Of a stretch of DNA of 64,000 nucleotides, positions 59,051 to 64,000 are shown piece after piece. Under the pieces are notes generated by a model. The model had not been told where the DNA came from, ran no database searches, and saw only the letters and a list, made by a program, of their open reading frames with translations. A program made the translations under genes and the position numbers. Origin of the DNA: Trebouxia sp. TZW2008 (lineage: Eukaryota; Chlorophyta; Trebouxiophyceae; Trebouxiales; Trebouxiaceae); NCBI GenBank assembly GCA_002118135.1, contig BDIU01000261.1, positions 124,001 through 188,000 of the forward strand, in the 5' to 3' direction. The number at the start of each line of letters is the position of its first letter. Within the stretch, counting starts at the first letter, position 1.

Positions 59051-59867
59051 GTGAAGCAGCTGCATTTCTGACTGTAACGAAAAGATCATTCTACCCTGTA
59101 CGGTGTTGGAGAAGCCTGTGTGCCTGATAAGATATCCCTGACTGTCCCAAGAATGCTGTTACAGTAATATTTGTTGTTACAGCTGTCACACAGCTCCAAG
59201 ACATGCAAAGCTGGAATGGCCCTACAGTTGCCTAACATCGTTTGCGTGGTACTTGCAAGAGCTAATGACTGCATTTACAGCAAGTTGCTTCTTGGTGCAC
59301 GTTATCAGAGCATGCCCTTCTTGATCAAGAAGTCGTACACCATGCGCATGCATGGCTTCTGGTTTGTGTGTAAAGCTGTATCCAGCATGCTGTGTTCGGT
59401 ACGCTGCTGTTCATGTGTACATATGGGGCCAAGGTACTGTTGTGGTGGCGCGCAGCTGTCTCTGAACAGGCGTGCATGCCATGATCGAAGGTTCTGGGGC
59501 TCTCAAGCGATCATTTTGGCACGGGGGCCCTCGTGACCCTGCGGGCCTCCAATGACGTGGGGTTATTGTGAGGCAGGAAGCAGGATAGCTTAGACGCGCG
59601 CATACGCTCTTGCGTGGGGAGTCTAGCTGTGTGGCCCTGCTCGAATCGTTTGCTGGCTTGACCTGCTGCCAATTTGCCGAGAACGGCAATTTTTGGTCGT
59701 GCATCCTATACGTCAACCCTCTTCATGCTGCGAAGAACTGATATAGCTTGACTCGTGAGCTTTACAACTGCTCCATATATAGTCGCATTAGCTACAAGAA
59801 GGTCGCGTAGTCGTAGACACATTGGGCGTGTAGGCAACCCGGGCCACTGCGCTGATCTCGCAGCTGC
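59051..59867. other. Intergenic
   Basis: About 820 bp between ORC5 and the ABCC gene. No supported exon; several overlapping open frames without motifs. Confidence 0.35.
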
Positions 59868-62800
59868 ATGGAGGCAGACAACCTTTCGCTCACCCGGAAG
59901 GAAAGAAGAGCAAAAGCAAACAGGGAGGCACAGCTCAAAACGCCTATCGTATCGCCGTCCATAACTTCCCACCCGTTTGACTTCGTATTTTTCACATGGT
60001 TTGGACCCATATTGCGGCTGGTGGGTTATATCAGCTGTGCTGCACTGCAGCACTTGTTGCCAAAATAGCAAACACCCATGATTAGCATTTGTAATGCAGG
60101 GGTTCAAAAGGCCCATTCAGCATGCAGACCTGCCCACATTACCAGATCAGGTCAAAACAGCAAATTGCTATCCTGAATTTAGAAATCGCTGGAACAGCTT
60201 CCTGACACGGTCTCAAAAGACAGAAAAGGTCAGCAGGCACTATCACTGGAGTGTCTGTGCCAGCAGCAGCATGAATAGCCTGTATTGCTGCTCTTCGCTG
60301 TGTGCATCACACATCATGCCATTCGTGAGTGCCACAGCAGCATTCAGACAAAGCCCGTGCTAGACAATCATGCACCCAATATCCAAACAGAAAATTGTTT
60401 GCGCAGGGTCGTGCCCTGTTGAAACGGACTGAAGACGGTCAGACAGCTGGTCCACTGTTTAAGACACTATATGGCATTCATGCCATCCCTCTGGCATGGG
60501 CTCTGGCATTGCAGATTGTGTATAATGCACAGCAGTTCTCTGGTCCTTTGATTTTGAAGAAGATAACAACATTTTTGGATAACTCTGTGTATGGGCTGTC
60601 GGTAAGCGTTCTGTCCTGTTCTGCAATTCCTGCACTCAACATGCGTTTCAAGTGATGTCCTTGTGCAACCCTGTATGCATGTACCCTTGGTCTAGCATAC
60701 GCATGCATTTGTTCATTCTGTTTGCAACACGTATGAACCATGCATCTGCTCTCATCTGTTGCGTTTGCTTTGATTGTGCATCACTTTCAGCGTCTTGCAT
60801 GTTAATCTGATGCAATTGTTGCGCTCATGATTTCATCACTTTGCAGAGTCTTAATCTGGTCATGAAGTATCTGTGGGCAGCACTTGTGTTTGTACTGATG
60901 CTTCCACGCTTTTTGCAGAATGTCAATGTGAACATCAACTACCTATGGGCAGCGCTCATGTTTGTGTTCCCAATGATTGGTGCGGTGGCGTATGTCCACA
61001 GCTCCCGCCTGTCAATCATTGTTCAGATCAAGATGCGCGCAGAGCTCACAGCTGCTGTTTACCGGAAAGCTCTGGCTCTCAGTTCAAGGTACTAGCGCTG
61101 TTTGCGACAGAGGCGTGCTGCATCAGCAATTGAGCGCTTTTCACAGCTTGAGTTGGCATTGCTGTGCTGCACCAGCAAATTGATACTGTCCACAGCTTGA
61201 CTTGGCATTATTGCACCACATTACAATCACTGGGTACAAACTTCATACTCCTGGTTGCATATTGCACTTGGACTGCGCAGAGTGTCAAGCATGTACCTCT
61301 GTGAAGTTGCAATGATCATGCACTTTGATGGGCTCAGGATCATTGATGCAGACCAAATGCTCTCATGAACGTAGTTTTGCAGAATGTGATCTGGTGCTTG
61401 CAGGTCGCGACAGCAGACAGAACTGGGCAAGATTGTCAATCTCATGTCAGCTGATGTCAACCACGTCATGCAGTTTTTCTATCCCTTCTTCAACCAGCTC
61501 TTTTCTGCGCCAGCTCTGCTCATCACATCTCTGATCCTGCTGTACTTTCAGATCAGGTAGACGCCTTTACTTCTGATTGCTTGTTGCTGTCTTACATGCT
61601 CGAATGTCTGCAGTCAGTTGTGTGTGTGTGTGTCAGCTCCTGCCTTGACGGCATGAGCAAGAACTAGGAACGTTGATGCAATCACGCATCAATAGGGGCC
61701 TCTGTGAAAGCAGCTTGCAGACTGCTCAGAGTCCTGTCATTGCTTTCTGGTCAGCTGTGCCAGTACCGAGTTGCACTGTATCATGACTCTAACATGTTGT
61801 ACACATGACGCAGCCGTAGTGTATAGATCAGAACTCAGCAGAAGCATGCAGCCTGCAAGGCTTGACTGGAGTGTCCCTTGCATCCACCTTACATGTGCAG
61901 ATGGGGTATATTCATTGGTATGGTCATCTTGCTAGCATCTTGCATCTGACAATTTCGTCACAATGCTGTCCAAAGTCAGCAGATGGCAGTGCTTCAACAA
62001 AGTCTACCTGAGAGACTATTGAGAATCTTGCGTGTCCCTTGGTGTTTGCAGATGGGCTACATTTGTTGGCATGGCCATATTGCCAGCATCATGCATCTCT
62101 GTAGTTCATGTGAGATTGTGCAAGATCAGCAGACGCATGCTGCCTGCAATGCTCGAGTTGTGTGTCCCTAATTTTGCCTTATCTTTGCAGATGGGCCACA
62201 TTCATTGGCATGGCCATATTGCTTGCCAGCACACCCTCCTCAGCCATCTTTGTGAAGAAGATCATCATGTACAGACGCAAAATGTTGAAGGAGACAGACA
62301 CCAGGGTGAAGCTGACAAACCAGCTGCTGTCAGGCATCCGTGTACTCAAGATCTATGCCTGGGAAGCTGCTCAGGAAGCTGCCATACAAGAAGCACGTGA
62401 GCGGGAACTGCGGCGGCTGAAACAGGCCATTCCTGCTAGGGTTGGGATGCAGACCCTGCTGTTTGCGGCGCCAGTGCTGGCGGCTGTGGCTTCCTTTGCT
62501 GTCTATGGGTCTGTGGACCCTAACGGCTTCACAGCGCCACGCATCTTTGCTGCTATATCCCTGTTCGCCATCATGAGGTTTCCCCTCATCTTCCTTCCCT
62601 TTGCCCTAGTCGAGGTGAGACATGCTGGAATTCTGATGAGCCCATAATCTAGTACAGCCTTTTTTGTACGACATGTACCTTTTCTTTGAGCTGCCTTTGG
62701 TTGCCAGACATATTCACCTGTGCTTTCAAGCCAGAAACAGAACTCACATCCGGCTCTCTACCCTGGACTATCGATTGAGTACAACATGATACCAAGAATG

Positions 62801-64000
62801 GTGTTGACCTTGGCGCATCACAAGTTTGGGTGAATAAGTGATGACTCATGCATCTTTCCAAGCTGCAAATTGTGGCACCAGTGGGTGTTTTGTCTCATGG
62901 AGCACGATTGCAGTCACAGTTGGCAGTGTCAATCCTTTGCATGCGTTACTTTGCACCATCTATTCATAAACATAGAGGTCTTTGCAAATCGTACATGCCA
63001 TTGCCATGCATGCGCTCCGCCTTTTCCTGCGGGCACCTGACAAGGCGCTCCTGGACTGCAAGTAAGATTGCTTTCACCCTGTTTCTGCAGATGGGTAATG
63101 CTATGGTGTCCCTGAGGCGTTTGAGTCAGTATCTAGTCATGGAGGAGAGGCGAGACACAGTGGAGCCCATGAACAGAGTGGGGCTTGAGATTGAGGGTGG
63201 CCAATTTTACTGGTGTGAGCCACCAGCTACGAAGAAGCTTGACTCTGTGAAGGGTGCACCTGGCAAGGGCAAGAAGCGTAGCCTGCTGAGTGTATTTGGC
63301 GGGCTGAAGCTTAGGAAGGGACCTGCAGTCGGCACTGGTCCAGCTAAAGACTCAGGTCTGCATCACTCTGATTTCAACAGCTTCATTTTTGTCTTGTCAG
63401 TGTATTTGGTGGGCTGAAGCTCAGGAAGGCACCTGCAGTTGGCACTGGCCTGGTCAAGGTCTCATGTCTGCATTGCTGCCAGTATCAACAAACTGTGTGT
63501 CACCTGTTGTCATCTCCTTATATTTGCTCAACCACTGCCATGCAGTGAGTGCTTCCAGTCAGGGGCGACAGAGTCATGCATATCATCAGTGGGGTCATGC
63601 ATGGGCTATGCATGCTGAGCATCATGGACTGGCTTGGAACTAGTATGAACTGTTTGATGCTTCTTGTGGACTGCATAGCTTGCAGTTGGACTGCTTAGGG
63701 ATGGCGTTTGCTTGCGGCTGACATACGGACAAGGCAAAGACAGCGAAGCACGCAGACCAGTTTTGATAGCATCTATCTGCACCTGATCTGCAGACAAGGC
63801 AAAGGCTGACAAGGATTTAAACACAAATGATCTGGCTGATGATGTGGCTGTGGATGTGGGCAACACTCAGGATTCCTCCAAGCCGGGGCGCCTGTGTTTT
63901 GTGCTTCTTGCTGTGATGATTGACAAGGCCCTTACGAATAAGCCTTGATGATGTGGCTGTGCAATGGCAAAGACTGATAAGGATTCAGACGCAAGTCCTG
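59868..64000 (+). CDS. ABCC (MRP) family ABC transporter, N-terminal part
   Basis: Partial gene continuing past the window. Exons in phase: 59868-60020, 60100-60228, 60407-60601, 60847 (or 60919)-61088, 61404-61556, 62191-62614, 63091-63355 and 63794 onward. There is no long TMD0; the protein starts with a short basic cytosolic segment, then FFTWFGPILRL, GFKRPIQHADLPTLP and the first transmembrane domain (ELTAAVYRKALALSS, LGKIVNLMSADVNHVMQFF, LLSGIRVLKIYAWE). MVSLRRLSQYLVMEE leads to the linker before the first nucleotide-binding domain, which lies outside or is interrupted by an unusual Lys/Gly-rich insert. Substrates of the family are often glutathione conjugates; nothing here specifies one. 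Exon edges are repeatedly duplicated. Confidence 0.88.
60839..60982 (+). repeat. 72 bp in-frame tandem duplication with acceptor, ABCC exon 4
   Basis: Two units, each with TTTGCAG followed by a stretch coding YLWAAL-FV. The acceptors at 60846 and 60918 are 72 bp apart, so either keeps the frame. Confidence 0.8.
61865..62240 (+). repeat. Three copies of ABCC exon 6 acceptor edge
   Basis: TGTCCCTT, then a pyrimidine stretch, then CAGATGGG-TA-ATT-TTGG-ATGG-CAT recur at about 61870-61945, 62031-62095 and 62161-62240. Only the last continues as exon. Confidence 0.8.
63293..63480 (+). repeat. ABCC exon 7 3' edge and its copy
   Basis: GTGTATTTGGCGGGCTGAAG through CAGTCGGCACTGG and the donor region (about 63293-63378) recurs at about 63398-63480 with scattered substitutions. 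Confidence 0.8.

Noticed and set aside
1..64000. tRNA or rRNA genes
   Set aside because: I looked for T-loop GGTTCRANTCC with paired arms and for rRNA-like stretches and found none that fold convincingly.

Overview
The window is nuclear DNA of a eukaryote with many introns. It is most likely a green alga near the trebouxiophytes. Gene families, not database searches, support this: a plant-type N-acetylglutamate kinase with a plastid-like leader, a plant-type F-box/LysM protein, a NIPA-type Mg transporter, a plastid-type transaldolase, and near-neutral base composition rich in TGCA. Genes are short exons separated by roughly 60-2000 bp introns. I built exon models by hand from GT-AG or GC-AG signals plus unbroken reading phase. 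Most close exactly in frame, but none has been checked against transcripts.

Layout. 0.2-2.7 kb: N-acetylglutamate kinase (-). 3.3-15.0 kb: an RTEL1-type iron-sulfur DNA helicase (-). 15.4-18.4 kb: a kinesin-4-like motor with a predicted acylated N-terminus (+), divergent from RTEL1. 19.1-19.6 kb: RNase H2 subunit C (+). 20.3-23.6 kb: a MATE transporter (+), tail to tail with a small coiled-coil gene (-, 23.6-24.6). 25.0-27.8 kb: an armadillo-repeat protein (-), divergent from transaldolase (+, 28.1-29.9). 30.5-32.6 kb: a TPR protein (+). 33.1-39.5 kb: a two-Tudor-like protein (+). 39.9-41.8 kb: a NIPA transporter (+). 42.5-44.4 kb: an F-box/LysM protein (+). 46.0-46.8 kb: a putative mitochondrial protein (-). 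48.1-49.4 kb: acireductone dioxygenase (-). 50.6-55.6 kb: a SWIM/RING E3 ligase (-) with a dead LINE in one intron. 56.0-59.1 kb: ORC5 (+). 59.9-64.0 kb: an ABCC transporter (+), cut by the window end.

The genes do not form one pathway. RTEL1, RNase H2C and ORC5 all serve genome maintenance, but their proximity may be chance.

The most unusual signal is structural. At least a dozen short tandem duplications span exon-intron junctions, so that exon edges with working-looking donor or acceptor sites are echoed in the adjacent intron. RTEL1, the Tudor gene, the F-box/LysM gene, the SWIM/RING gene and the ABCC gene all carry them. Some copies are intact and in frame (a 24-residue acceptor duplication in ABCC), others are decayed (a second helicase motif VI exon in RTEL1). 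Other points are an Arg at the Schiff-base Lys position of transaldolase, several GC-AG introns, and three interspersed repeat families in introns.
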